The notes beneath the pieces are model-generated. The model had not been told where the DNA came from, did no database searches, and worked only from the letters and a program-made list of their open reading frames with translations. A stretch of DNA of 64,000 bases, from assembly GCA_963853835.1 (NCBI GenBank), contig OY970830.1, forward strand, positions 37,409,966 through 37,473,965, given 5' to 3'. Made by a program: the position numbers and the translations under genes. Source of the DNA: Calendula officinalis. Taxonomy: Eukaryota; Streptophyta; Magnoliopsida; Asterales; Asteraceae. Below are positions 1-12,496 of this stretch, piece by piece (within the stretch, counting starts at the first letter, position 1; each line of letters starts with the position of its first letter).

Positions 1-1022
1 AAAAGAAAATCAAACCCCAGAATATTCAGCTTTAATTTTTGGACTTTTCCTCTTTGTTTCTTTTTCTTTTCTCTCTCTCTAGTCATAAATTTCTTCCATT
101 TTCTGTGCCTTAAACCGGGGTCTTCATCATCATCTTTATCATTAGCACACCGCAATTGATGAATTCTTACTCAACATGAAAGATTCTTTCACGGGTAATC
201 AAGATTTCTATCTCATTTTGCAAAAAGTTCAAATTTTTAACTGTCATTCAACCCAATTGTAGTTTCTTAATCACGGCTCTGTTTCAAATCATCATTTTGG
301 GTTGTAATTAGCTGCAGGTTTTGCTTCTTTATCAGAATTCTACATTCAATTTTGCTGAATTAACTGGGTTTGTACGGTTTTTGTGAAAGAAGCATCATAA
401 GTCAACTTCAGTTACTGTTCATACTAACAGTTTTTGCTATATTTAGTTGTGGGGTTCATTACTTTTGTTAGATGTTCATTTGACATTGCTCAATTAACTG
501 ATTTTTCACAATTCTCTTAGAAAAGTTGGTTTTTAATCCCAGTTACAGTTCTTCATGGGTTTCTCAGTGTAAATAAAAATGGAGGCTTTTCTACTTCTGA
601 AGCTTAAATGGTGATAATTTCCATTTAATTTTGTTTAATCAACTGGATTCTTACCATTTTGGTAAAAATAAAGCTTGAATTTATTCAAGATTTTTCAAAC
701 TAATTGATTTTAAATATTCCATTTAAATTCTCAAAACCAAGTGGGGTTTTCATTTTATTTCATTTTTGGTGAGAAAAAGAGTATTATTATTCCCCACTTT
801 TCTTAATATTAATTGTCAACCCCACCTACGGTTAATCAAATTATGGGTCTATTATTCCTCACTCAAATGTATAGTTTCTTATAAATATTTAATTCAATTT
901 TGCAGGGTGAATGCATCCGGTATCCCTTTCAATCAAGTTAATTCTCACAATTTATGATAATCAAGCAGCTTCATATGTAATTTAAGTTTCTTGATTGTTA
1001 TCATAATTCATTTTCACCAATC
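1..1022 (+). other. Probable 5' untranslated leader, with an intron, of the TRM-like gene
   Basis: No coding frame is supported here. A pyrimidine-rich stretch with a ctctctctct run near 72 and a good splice acceptor (T-rich tract ending ttgcag at 905) suggest a 5' UTR with one intron. A candidate donor (acggg|taatc) lies near 195. The chosen start codon at 1023 lies about 120 nt after that acceptor. The transcription start cannot be placed by eye. Confidence 0.35.
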
Positions 1023-3343
1023 ATGGCAAGAAAATCACCAAAATGCCCTCCAACAGTTGAACCGGATCAATTCGGTTGTGGGTGGAATTTTAGTGGAATG
1101 TTTGACCACCATAACCAACATAACCGCCCTCACCGGAAAATGTTGTCAGATGAGAGCCATAAGAGCAAAAGTCTTCCAGGTGAGTTTTCTTTATGTTCAT
1201 AATCTTTTTGCTATTTCATTAAACTGCTATTTTCTTGATCCAATATTTTTGTGAACTAATTGTGATTGTTAGCTTAAAATGTTTCGAAATTATATAGATT
1301 TGTGAAGTTGCATATGTTGACTGAAAAAGTCAAACTGAATATTGTAATTTCTCCTGCTTTAGGAGTAGGACATACAAAGAGCCAAGTACAAATTCTGACA
1401 TTTGATGAACAACTCAGAAGCCTTCATGTAAGTTTATATCAATCGATTTATCCTCGAGAAAAAAAAAATTGATTCTGAAAATAAATTTCATTGTTTTTTC
1501 CAGATTGAATCGAAGAAGAAAACCGCAAGTACAAACCAATCTCCAAAAGGCGAAACAAGTTCTTCAAATCACACAAAAAAGAATGAAAATATTTGGAATC
1601 ACACCATTGAAGAATCTTTCTGGAAAAAGATAATATCCAGACACAAAAACCCGAACAAGAAAAACGAAAACACAAACTTTAAAGAAAGAATCGTTGTTTT
1701 AAAACCTAATCCACGTGTTATAGAATCTCCAACTGATGTTGGATGCCGATGCTCGTATTTACACTTTCATCAAAGTTCAACAAATAAGCCACAAATGATT
1801 AAACAGACTCATGTTTCATTTGATGATGTTAGAAAGAAGTTAAAAAATGCAAAGAAAATGAAGAAGGCTACTAAAAGTAGTGAAATGACTGAAAATGATT
1901 TTAAAAAGGAGAAATTGTCAATTGTACCCTTTTCGAAGAACCGTGAGCCCGATGTATTTGTGGAAGCAAGAAGACATTTAGCCGAACGATTTAGGGAAAT
2001 TGGGAACGGGCCATCGGGTTCTTCAAGTAAACGGGCATCACGAACCTTGGAGAGAATATTACTTTCATCTCCTGTCCACGAGTCAATGCATACTTTTGGT
2101 TGGGTAACGGGTCGGGTCGACCCAAACAACATTTTGGATGTGGGCATGGACCCGAACAACATCGGTTTAACGGGAGTGGATAGGTGCATTGAAAGATCAA
2201 GATTGGTAAATTTAACATTCTTTTTCCTTTATATAAATTATTATGACCTAGAGGTGACAAAATGGATCGGGTCGGGTTGACCCGTTACACCTGTAGAAAT
2301 TCTTAGGTTTTTATACGGGTGGTGATTTGTACACCACAACTTTTAGCCATAGATCATTTAATTAATGGTTTTTGTCCATTTTGCACTTACTGATTTCTGT
2401 TATCCATGTTATCTTACCAGGGGTAAAATGGTCAAAACTACTTATTTAGTTGTGTATGGCAAAAAGTGGTGGTGCACAAATCACCACCTTTTTTTTATAT
2501 TAGTTCAGATTAAACATAAACCAAATCGACAAAAATGGGTCGAAATTGCTACCTTTAATATGAACTAATGTCAGACACTAATCTTTTAGCGACACTTTTG
2601 ACATTTTTATTGTTACAGGAATATTCATTAAACGTTTCTTCACCAAAAGCCGATCACAGATTGGAAAATGATCAATTCAGAGAGAACCCAAGTCCAGTTT
2701 CGGTTCTTGATTCTTTTTTTACTGATAATATCAGTAGTCCCACAAGCACAACCGAATCTGGTAAATATCAATTTCAGTTTCATAACTTTTATTCACTTTA
2801 ATAACTAACTTTTTAACATTTTTACCCCATTTTGCACCATCATCAGTTGAGCTTCAAATCCAGCCAAATCGTCTAGATTTTGAAGAACACTCATCCCAAA
2901 CTTCATCTCCACCAAGAAAAATGGAAGATCGAGGATTCATATCTTCATACGTTAACGAAATCTACCAAATTTCTCAGTCAAACTGGGTTGACTTTTTAGC
3001 ATCAGATTGTTATCTATTGGAATCATCATGTGATCATAAACTTTTGCATGATTGTGTTAAGGAAGTGTTGGTTAGTTTACATTCACAAGTAACGTTTGTT
3101 GGCTCAAAGATTAGGCCTTTTTCATTGGAAAAAGATGTGGTCAACGAGGTTGTTGACCAAGTTGACTGGCATAATGGTCAACCCGTGGTCCCACGAACCT
3201 TAGATGTTCTTGTGAGGAGGGATATTGCAAAATGTGGAAATTGGGTAGATGTTATATCGGATAGAAATGATATTGTGTTTGAAGTTGTAGATGAAACTTT
3301 GGTGGATTTGATCATTGAAGCTATTTCTGATATTCATATTTGA
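1023..3343 (+). CDS. DUF4378-domain, TRM/LONGIFOLIA-like protein, 520 residues, five exons
   Basis: Exons read from consensus GT/AG sites are 1023-1179, 1363-1427, 1504-2205, 2619-2760 and 2847-3343. Their phases (1,0,0,1) join into one frame of 520 codons ending at TGA 3341-3343. The N-terminus carries GCGWNFSGMFDHHNQHNR followed by KMLSD, like the short N-terminal block of TON1-recruiting-motif (TRM) proteins. The middle is Lys/Ser-rich. PSPVSVLDSFF lies near residues 331-342, and residues about 380-520 form a DUF4378 domain (VRRDIAKCGNWVD, then an acidic end). Known TRM proteins bring TON1 and PP2A to cortical microtubules and influence cell shape and division plane; that role is inferred here by family. 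The ATG is chosen for its good context (tcATGGca) and for placing the N-terminal block at the start. No DUF3741-type motif was seen, so the exact subfamily is open. Confidence 0.85.
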
Positions 3344-4932
3344 AGCCGTGTTGACTTTTGGTTTGACTTCGGTTAGCTATTTAAGTATGTATTAGTATTA
3401 TATATAGACAGAAGTTGTAGTTATCAACTTATCATAGTTTTTTGGTCATTCTTTTGTGGGATATGAGACTTGTATATGTATAAATCAGATGTAATGGTCG
3501 AAATATTCATTGAATATGAGCATTGAAGGGTTGTACCTTGTGTGAATGCGTTGTACTTTGTAATAATAATTATTTGTTCCTTAAAACTCTATAAATTATA
3601 ATCTGCAGGATTGGGTGATTTTGGATTGTTAATTGCAACAGTTAAATGCAAAAAGCAACCTACTTGACATTTTTATAATACTGTTCACTCATAATCATTA
3701 TAATTTGCTAAAAATGATGTAAAATCAGATAATGATGTATGTTTATGAAAAATAGGTTTCTTATATTTTTTTACATTGTGGATTTATACATCTGTAACAC
3801 TTGTTTTGTATTCTAATTGTATAAAGGTGACATATTCACCCGAAGGAATGGAATTATTGCACCATTTTCAAAATAGATTTCTACCTATAAATCATTCACC
3901 AATATAATCAATCTCTGAATTTACACATTACTATTATATAATTTATTTTATTTTATTTTTTGTAGATACAAGGAGCAAGAACGAGTGATGGGAACATTTG
4001 AAAGAGATCTTCATCTACCTGTTGTGTTGATGCTTCAGTGCAATTTCTTAGTGAATTAAAAGGAAAAAAATAGGAAAATAATTGGGAAGGAATTTATATC
4101 AATATTTGATGCATTTGCTCATGATTTGGAGAAAAATTTGAGAACAAAACCAACTTATCTGGTTCAAGGAACTTTGTATCCAGATATGATAGAACACAAG
4201 ACATGCATTATTATTATAGAACACAAGAAATATCTTAGGATTTTTATTATCAAAACCCATAAATTAATGAGGTGCGTGGATTACCTTATCAATAAATTAA
4301 TGTGTTATTAATTTACATTTATGTTTTTTTTGGGCAATGTGTCTAATTGTTCTTTAAAACCCATGGCTGAAAATTTTAGATTAAAAGTCTTGCTCAATAA
4401 TGAAGTCTTGCTCAATAATGAACTCGTTATAATGAAAAGTTTACCATGATATAACTAGTGTTAACTAATTATATAAACTAACCAAAATACGATACAAGTA
4501 AACAATAATTTCATTGATGACAAGAAACATAAATCTAGCTAATAACAAACTCGACTACTATATACACGTCAACAAATGTAATCAAGAACCAAAAGTAGAA
4601 GAATTCTATCATAAAGCAAGCCTTTTTTTGTGCACAACACGTGTCAAATTTAAACAAATCAAACTAATACAATGTTGCCTCACATGAACGATATATACAT
4701 AAAGTCAAACGAAAATCAAGGAAGACGAACAAGGCTATTCACAGCAGTATCCAATGCATCAACATGTTTCCGCAATGTTTTTCTTTACAACGGTCAAGAA
4801 AATCTCATTTCAGCATTTCTTTATAATAGACATATGAGCAATGATTTAAATCACGTTAAGCCTTAATTATTATTACTATTATATGTATGTGATTATCAGT
4901 TCATCCACCTAAATTAACTAGCTTTGCAAACA
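3344..4932. other. 3' flank of the TRM-like gene and AT-rich intergenic sequence
   Basis: The stretch after the stop codon is the likely 3' UTR, and an AT-rich spacer follows. A short open stretch at about 3966-4060 follows a plausible acceptor (ttttttgtag), but no recognisable protein follows it and stops come quickly. I see no RNA gene, no complete mobile element and no convincing gene. Confidence 0.5.
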
Positions 4933-6572
4933 CTATAATAGTGAAGGATACAGTTGCATGGCTAATCTATTAATCCCTCTCATTTCCTCATTCAATCTGC
5001 AAATTTTACATAATTATAATAATGTTGTTTTAAATTAAAAACCATAAAATATAGTACATACCTGAGACATGAGTTAATGTACAGATTCCCCTTTGTTGCA
5101 GAATCTAATGCTGCATGTAGTCATAACAGCAGTTAAGACTTAAAAATTATGTAATATCATGATTAAAAGTAATCTCTAGAGAATAAATTAGCCCTTTTTT
5201 CTTAACATATTTTACTAAGGAATCAAGATATAATCAATGTTTTCATAGAAAAATTATCTATTAGGAAACTACACATAACAAACAATACTTTAAGGGATCC
5301 AAAAAATATTTTTAGGTCATTTAGAGATTTATCTAATGAAAAACTGTACATTTTAAAGTCAAAGCAATATTTTGTCAATTACCAGATTCTTGAAGACGAC
5401 CAGCAACATCACTAAAGCACTGTACATGATCAACTGAACGGCTGGTAACCTACAACATGCACAAATATATCTTAATAGATATATCCTGTGAGCAAATAAA
5501 TGAATTTAGCTACACTGCTTTTATACATACACATATATAATTAAAAAAAACAGTAAACACAAACTCTAAATCCACAATTGGTGGTGTGCAACATAATGTT
5601 TTGATCTCCTAATACATTTTTCTGGCTTCTGAATTGTAGTTTTGCAGAGGCTTGAGCTTTTCACATATTTTTCAGCTCAAAATTTCAATCTTTCTGGAAA
5701 TTGAAAACCTTTCTCTCTTCTTGTGTTTAATCTATGTTTATAGCTTCAACTCAATTTTCAATGGATTCCTTTCAATTTCTACATACGGTTGTGTTCTTTC
5801 AAAATGTATTATTATCGAGTTGGACGGAGCTTGTAGAAAATAATACTAGTATATCATAGCATAATACTGCATCCAAATTGGTCCAATTTTTTCTTTAATG
5901 CTCAAAGGAGTTATGACTCTAGATGGATTTTCAACACAAATTTCATGGATGAACTTCAATTTCCTTCTCAAGTCTCAAGTTGCATTATACATACAACTAA
6001 ATATTGTGATTTTGTCAATCACTACTAGAATAAGCTTAATATTTTGATAGATTGGAATTATGAAAAGTTGAATCTCATTGTGCTAAAGTCAATTGAACTT
6101 TATTATTTATATATATGGAGCTTCAGCTCAATTTAATCACTATTACAATGAATTTATATATTGATAGATTAGAACTATAATCTGCACAGTTTCTGTATAG
6201 GAAATCGAATCTCATTATGCTAAAATCAACTGAATTTTATGATTTATATGCAGCTCCAGGCCAGTTTAATTACAATGATTAAACTTCAATACAAAATTAG
6301 GGTACCTCAGAGAGAGCCGCACGGAGAGATGCGAATAGAGATGAGTAACTATCAGAAATGGAGACGGAGTCCCTCTCCACCACCTCCACTGCTCTCAGAA
6401 TCTCCGATCGACTGCTGGATGAAGACGTCGACGATAATAACGAATTGTTCGTTTCTATTGGAGTTAGACCACTGTTATCGTCAAGGCCGTGATGATCTTC
6501 TTCATTGTGTTCGTGAGAAATTTGATGATTGTGATCTAGGGTTTCTGAACTCGTTGCTTCTTTGTTTTCCAT
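4933..6572 (-). CDS. Small uncharacterised plant protein, 148 residues, four exons
   Basis: The exons on the minus strand are 6306-6572, 5383-5449, 5062-5110 and 4933-4996. All junctions are GT/AG and the phases (0,1,0 carried as 0,1,2) join cleanly to a TAG at 4933-4935. Residues 1-60 are acidic and His/Ser-rich with a serine run (SSTSSSSSRSE). Residues about 75-148 are helical and charged: SLFASLRAALSE, then VDHVQCFSDVAGRLQES, ALDSATKGNLYINSCL and LNEEMRGINRLAMQLYPSLL at the end. The spliced protein has no transmembrane segment or signal peptide. The short helical form resembles small subunits of BLOC-1/BORC-type trafficking complexes, but I cannot assign a family and no function is claimed. 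The start is the ATG at 6572; upstream in-frame codons exist but look noncoding. Confidence 0.75.
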
Positions 6573-7539
6573 ACTTGCTGCTCGATGGTCGTCAATGTGC
6601 GGAAAGCCGGAAACTGAATATCCCAAAATAATGAAATTTGGGGTTGTTTGGCTTAACTTCAGGAATATCAATTGTGGTGAACTGGGTGAATAACTGAAGC
6701 TTTAATTATCTACCATTAATCTATGGTACAGCTAACTATACAAGTATATTATGTATTGGATGTGAGTTGTGGTAGGAAAATCATCCCCTTTAATCTATGT
6801 ATCTATCACCTATATAGGGACTTAAGAGCATCTCCAACCATAAACTCTATAAAAGTCACTCTATCTCTATAATTTGTGAGTTCATTCACTCCAAACATAA
6901 CCTCAACTCTAACCATAAACTCTATCAATCCCTCTAAAACTAGTGGGACTCATAGAAATCATATTTTTAATTAATTTATTTTACATTACAAAAGAAAATT
7001 AAAGTGAAAGATATGTGGATCCATAGATAGAGGGGATACCTCTCACTTCAAATATATGGAAAGTGTATTACTTATTTTGAAGAGGAGGAAGTATGTATTT
7101 CCCCTACTTCATATTTTGATCATAACTTTATTTTTTCTTTGTAAACAAAAAATATTAAAATTCTTAAAATTAAATTATCTACAAAATGAGTATATTCTTG
7201 AAATTTTGCTAAAAAAAATATTATGATTCAAACATATTATGAACCAAAAGTATTATGATTTAAAATGTATAGATCCAAATTTCAAATGATCAGAATGTTA
7301 TGCTCGTAATAAAAAAAATGAGTATTGCTTATCATTTTCTAAATCCAACATGATTCAATTAAAAAAAATAGGTATTAATTAGATGTTTAATTACTAGTTA
7401 TATTGGTTTTGAAAGTTTCAGATATCTACTCTTATTGACTATATATATTGGGCCAAGTATATAGCATTATTTATTAAATTTTGTAACATTTTCATTATTA
7501 TTACCTATTAAGAAAGAGAAATCACATTAAATATCTTTA
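6573..7539. other. AT-rich intergenic region with a half MITE-like end
   Basis: This is the promoter side of the 148-residue gene, followed by AT-rich spacer. At about 6829 the sequence gagcatctccaaccat resembles one terminus of plant PIF/Harbinger-type MITEs. I could not find a matching inverted copy before Helitron-1 begins, so it is at most a truncated end. No gene is seen. Confidence 0.4.
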
Positions 7540-7913
7540 TCTTTATATATATTAAAAGAAGGTTTTTTTAAAATCTTTAAAACCATGTCATAATGGCACA
7601 TCATACCTTATGCCATGTATGAAACCACTTGGCACTTAAATGCCAAGTCATTATTGCCACCTAAAAGTCCACATATGCACTTTTAAGCCACCTCACTTTT
7701 ATTGACCTTTATAAGAGCCAACTCCTATATTTTACTAAATGTAAATGTAAATACGTGTAGATCTTTTCTATTTCATGTTATACGATATAACACTTAGTTA
7801 TATTTTTTGGTTATATCTTTTCTAAATGCATATTATGAGCTTCTAATTATAATATTGGTTTTTCTAATATGTGCCCCTAGGGCACATATTAACGTCATTT
7901 AATGATCTTTAAC

Positions 7914-10449
7914 TGTGACAATCCTCGAAATCAGGTATTCGGCCCGACATTTAATGTGACCAAATTATTATGGTAGATCATTCATCACATTTATTTTAGC
8001 ATTTAAGTCTAACAAAAACATACATTTTGTGTTCTTAGTATTAGGCACTTGTCAGTTGTCTACATTTCCATACAGTTAAATTGTAACTTAGCGAGTTGGT
8101 GACTCAACGTAAACTCAAATCGAACCCAAAGTTATAAAAAAAAAAATTATAATACTTTAGCTCAACTAAATAAATCTGTACAAAAAGATTTATACATAAA
8201 TCAACATATGCAATATATAGGTAACGAAAATTAAATACGTACATACGTAACCCAAATATTAACTATAATACGATAAGTAAATAAATCTAAAAGTTCATCT
8301 TATCTTCACTCTATCCCCACGTGTTTATACTTCCCACAACTAATCATCCGATTTTCTATGAATATTTCGAGATACCCATCAAGCTGCTATCATCATCACC
8401 CCCTTATTAAACTCAAATAACTACCCACTCTCATCACCTTCCACACGTGAAAGAACCCCGATCCCTTTCGTCTCTTTACTTCCCTCACAAACGCAGAATT
8501 TCCTTCTCCATTTGCACGCACGAACAGGCAAAAGCGAAACCTTTCCGACGAAACCAAAAAGCTTGGTAAGCTTCTTCATCTTCATCATCTTCTTTTGATA
8601 TTTACATGTTCAACACATAATCTTTTGCAACTTTTTGCTCTTTTGTCAAGCCAAAAACGACCAGAAGAACTAAGAAAACAGAGTCTTGGAGTCTTGATCA
8701 AACAAGAACATCGTAACCACCATTTTCGCCATACCGAAAACTTGTTGGTATACATCTTTTCTCAAATTTTATCATCAAATCCTACGTTTTTATGCTTGAT
8801 TTATTCACTCCTAATGATATAACACTTAAAATATGAATATATACAATTTGTCATCGTAATAATAACCTTTAAAACCAAGAAAATCGAGCAAAACAGCCAT
8901 AAACAACCTGCACAACATTCTGCGTTAACCAGGCTAAACTTACATAAGATTTAAAGATTTTGAATTACGAAATAGTTCCAGAAAGTTGGTGTAGCCGAGT
9001 TGGTTACACATTTCCCCCCTTACACGAGAGGTCTCAGGTTCGAGACCAGGCAGCCCTTGTTTTATTTTTCTTTTTTTCTGCCCAACAAAAATCTGTGGCC
9101 CAGTATACTTTTTCCTTTCGGCCCAACATCATTGTCTCAGCCCAATATCCTATTAAAAGTCTAGTAACTATTCTTTTCATATATACATAAGAATCAGTTT
9201 TTTTTATATTCGTTTTATATATTATTATTAACAATCTTTTAAAATTTTCAGTTATTAATTATTTATTTCTACGATTAAATAGTTGTTGAAAATCCTATGT
9301 TATCTAAATGATTATATATAGTACAATTACGGGTTATTTTTATCAAAGCAACCTAACTTCGAAAATATATATAATATAAATCATATGTACTAAAAAAACA
9401 ATATCAATTAAATAAACGTCACCAACGTATCGCTCATTAGTTATTTCTATGCGTTTAGGGAGCTAGGAATCATTTGGTTGGAAATCATACACTATCATTG
9501 CATATTGCTAGCATTGCATCAGGTGAGTCCACAGCCCCTCATTTAACACTTTTTATTATATCTTTAACTATTTTGGGGTTAAAAACATATCAATTGTTTT
9601 ATAAATATTTACATGTTTTACAACTGTTTATTTTACCTATGATGATACATATCTCAAAAACATGACAATCAATCCTTATGCTCGGACTAAGTTTAGGTGT
9701 AGTGCATAACAACATCATTAGATGCTTACACACATAATCATTAGCTAGTTGCGACTAGACCCTGGATATGCAGATAGTACTATCGGTTGATACTCCCCCT
9801 CCCACATGTGATCAATCAGGGAGTGTATATCTTAGATACAGTAACATCATTTAGAGTTGGTAGTTTTGGTTATGGACTTAGGGTCGGTATTACAATGGAT
9901 ACCAGTCATGCTTTTCTATGTACTTATTGGTTTACACATCTCAACGTTTATCATATTATTGCCCGTGGTGGCACATCATTTTCAAACGTTATATCATCAT
10001 ACAACTTATTATATCATCATACATTTTATGCCATGGTTGGCACATTGAAACTTTGGGTTTCAAACTATTTACAACGTTACACTATTATATTTTATGCCAT
10101 TATTGGTATACAAAAACTTTGGTTTTCAAAACTCATATCAAACCTGTGGATTCACTCAACAATTTTGTTGATCATTTGTCATATGTTTTTCAGGTAACTA
10201 AGTTGAAGCATAAGTCATAATAGCATTGGATAGCAAGCATGCATGTGTCAAGATGCCACGATCACAAATCATTTTAAAACTATGTCTTTTGGATTTAAGT
10301 TATTACATTTACGTAAATTTTTGTGACATTTCTTTATTTCAAAACTTTATGAAGTTTTAAATAATTATTGTTTACAATAATCATATGCTTGTGTTACTCA
10401 AAATGTCCACGCCCGTTCTTCCGCAAACCATTTTTGGCGGGGTGTGACA
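7914..10449 (+). repeat. Left (5') LTR of element A, 2536 bp
   Basis: Begins TG and ends CA as LTRs do, and is nearly identical to 12497-14995. It holds about 37 bp (near 8682-8718) that the right LTR lacks. It contains a tRNA-like pol III promoter pair near 9.0 kb. Open frames inside it (for example 9787-10197) recur in both LTRs and show no protein family, so I treat them as noncoding. Confidence 0.92.
8992..9047 (+). repeat. tRNA-derived SINE-like promoter (A and B boxes) inside the left LTR
   Basis: TAGCCGAGTTGG (8992-9003) fits the pol III A-box consensus and GGTTCGAGACC (9037-9047) fits the B box exactly, about 34 bp apart. A T-rich tail follows at 9055-9075. The shape is that of a tRNA-derived SINE head. 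It is present in both LTRs, so it was part of the LTR before this insertion. Confidence 0.55.
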
Positions 10450-10452
10450 GAT

Positions 10453-10463
10453 TGGTATCAGAG
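10453..10463 (+). other. Primer-binding site of element A
   Basis: TGGTATCAGAG three bases after the LTR end matches the 3' end complement of plant initiator methionine tRNA, the usual primer for minus-strand synthesis in plant LTR elements. The match breaks down after this core (acattgg instead of the usual caagg). Confidence 0.85.
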
Positions 10464-11164
10464 ACATTGGTTATAGTGAACTAACGAGTTTAGTCTATAA
10501 CTACAAAAAGATTTTTGGACAAAACTATTTTGAGTCTAAACATTTTCGTGGCATCGAAAGTCTCATATCATACATAGTTGCATTTCATAAAGAGTCTCAT
10601 TGCATATTGCATTACATTTCATTCACCTCACCTATACCTTAGAATTAGGTCACTTGGCTTACACTTACATAAGGTAGATTGCTTACATTTCACTTAACAC
10701 TTACACATGAACACACACTCAATAATGTTTACCAAACGTCTACAAGTAGTGACTATTGTAGTTACTCTACTATACCGGACAAGGAGCATAGTGGCACGAC
10801 ATCAATCGTCTTCATGCAAGAAACACTTCTACAATTGCACCACATATCTTTATCACACCTATTGTTTTTCCTTTCACACTATATATCCTTTTCATACGCT
10901 ATCCCTCACGCGAACTCATTAATAAAGTTATGAAGTGACAATGATGAAGAAACATTGTATGATGATATTATAAAAACGCCTGATCAACGGTTTTATAATT
11001 ACATGATACAATGTGGATTTATTAAAGTCATGGATTAATGAAAGGGTGCAAATAAATTCTTAACATGGTACTTTACAATCCAAACCTCAGAAAATTTGCA
11101 TTCTTCTAAAGCATTTAATGTTCATATTCTTATAACCTTACTTCATTTTTATCAGAATTGAAAA
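10464..11164 (+). other. Untranslated leader of element A
   Basis: About 700 bp between the primer-binding site and gag. Small open frames occur at 10679-10933, but they are T-rich, lack any family and overlap one another. I read this as the leader that would carry packaging signals. A related leader occurs at about 22.0-22.6 kb on the other strand. Confidence 0.5.
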
Positions 11165-12394
11165 ATGCCTGCAAGACGTAGATCTTCCCGAAACAGCCGT
11201 AGAACCGAAGAACCGATTAACAACGAAAATAGGCAACCTCTTGAAACTGTGGAAGAAATAGTAGCACGTCGAGTTGCCGAAGCAATAACACAGTATGAAG
11301 CGAACAGAGCGGCTCGTGAAAATAATAACAACAATAATGGAGACGCAAATGCAAATCGCCAAAGATGTTCTTTTAAAACTTTCTCTAATTGTCGTCCTCC
11401 AACGTTCTCTGGTAACGAAGAAGCCATCGCAATAATCCACTGGACTGAAAAGATCGAGTCTATTTTCAGTATTGTGGGCGTTTCCCCAAATGACATGGTC
11501 AAATATGCTGCTAGCACCCTGGCAAAAGAAGCCTTATCTTGGTGGAACTCGCAGGTGCAAACACTAGGTCGTACCACTGCTGATTCTATGACATGGGCTG
11601 ATTTCAAAAGCCAACTGACCGATAAATTCTGTCCGAGGAGTGAACTTGCGAAAATTGAGTCAGAACTGTGGAATATCGCTATGGAAGGGTCAGATATTAC
11701 TGGGTATACTACGAAATTCCAAGAGCTTGCACGATTAGTTCCTCATATGGTTACTCCTGAATGTAAGAGAATCGAAAAGTATATCCATGGTTTATCTCAT
11801 GTGATTCGAAGCTACGTAACTTCTGCTGATCCCACTACCTTCGAGGATGCTGTAAACCGAGCTAAACGATTAACTGATGATGCTATCCGTAATGGTACCT
11901 TACTAAAGAAAGAGGCCAATGCAAACTCTCCCGACAACCAAAGCAACACCAACCGAACCGATGACCGATCCAACAATGATGGTAAACGAAGTTGGGAAGA
12001 TAATCACGACTTTCATCAGGGCCAACCCGACAATAAATATCAGAAGACAGCCCGAGCCTACGCAGCAATCAATCAAACCAATCCAGGAAACAAACCTTAT
12101 ACTGGCAACAAACCCAAGTGCAACATATGTGAGTGGCATCATGAAGGAAAATGTGAAAGATGTAACCAATGCAACCGATGGGGTCACAAAGCCCGAAACT
12201 GTAGAGCAAACCCACAAAATCATGGACCAAAACCCAAAGCTTGCTACGAGTGTGGAGATCCCAACCATTTTAGAAACAAGTGCCCAAGTATAAACAACCG
12301 CAACAATGGCAACAACAATCGCAACCCCAATGACAATGAAATCGGTACGTCACTCTTTCATAACAGCATTCTAAACATCACTAATCGTACGTAA
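11165..12394 (+). CDS. Gag protein of element A, 409 residues
   Basis: Structural (capsid/nucleocapsid) protein that would package the element RNA. An N-terminal basic and asparagine-rich stretch (residues 1-65) is followed by a retrotransposon gag domain of Ty3/Gypsy style. Landmarks are FSGNEEAIAIIHWTEKIE near 80-97, LAKEALSWWNSQ near 118-129, FCPRSELAKIESELW near 154-168, and a YIHGL motif near 208. Two zinc knuckles of CX2CX4HX4C form close the protein: CNQCNRWGHKARNC and CYECGDPNHFRNKC. An additional Cys pair (CNICEWHHEGKC) lies just before. The reading frame is intact from ATG 11165 to a stop at 12392-12394 and no pol frame follows. Confidence 0.9.
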   Translation: MPARRRSSRNSRRTEEPINNENRQPLETVEEIVARRVAEAITQYEANRAARENNNNNNGDANANRQRCSFKTFSNCRPPTFSGNEEAIAIIHWTEKIESIFSIVGVSPNDMVKYAASTLAKEALSWWNSQVQTLGRTTADSMTWADFKSQLTDKFCPRSELAKIESELWNIAMEGSDITGYTTKFQELARLVPHMVTPECKRIEKYIHGLSHVIRSYVTSADPTTFEDAVNRAKRLTDDAIRNGTLLKKEANANSPDNQSNTNRTDDRSNNDGKRSWEDNHDFHQGQPDNKYQKTARAYAAINQTNPGNKPYTGNKPKCNICEWHHEGKCERCNQCNRWGHKARNCRANPQNHGPKPKACYECGDPNHFRNKCPSINNRNNGNNNRNPNDNEIGTSLFHNSILNITNRT

Positions 12395-12486
12395 GTCCGT
12401 TATTATTTACGAGACTATCCACACCTCTTTTAAATCCTTAACCTAGTACTACGTCGTCTTAAATTTCGGGACGAAATTTTTTTAAC

Positions 12487-12496
12487 AAGGGGAGAA
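12487..12496 (+). other. Polypurine tract of element A
   Basis: aaggggagaa lies directly before the right LTR start, where the plus-strand DNA primer of LTR retrotransposons is expected. Confidence 0.85.

Noticed and set aside
1809..2189. Antisense frame over exon 3 of the TRM-like gene
   Set aside because: The plus-strand exon has matching splice sites and a recognised family; the antisense frame has neither.
3966..4060. Possible further exon after the TRM-like gene
   Set aside because: The acceptor looks fair, but the upstream gene already ends at a stop after a complete DUF4378 domain and the short frame has no continuation.
9787..10197. A 136-codon open frame, repeated at 14333-14743
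   Set aside because: It lies at the same place in both LTRs of element A, is hydrophobic and T-rich, overlaps other frames and has no family resemblance. LTRs are noncoding.
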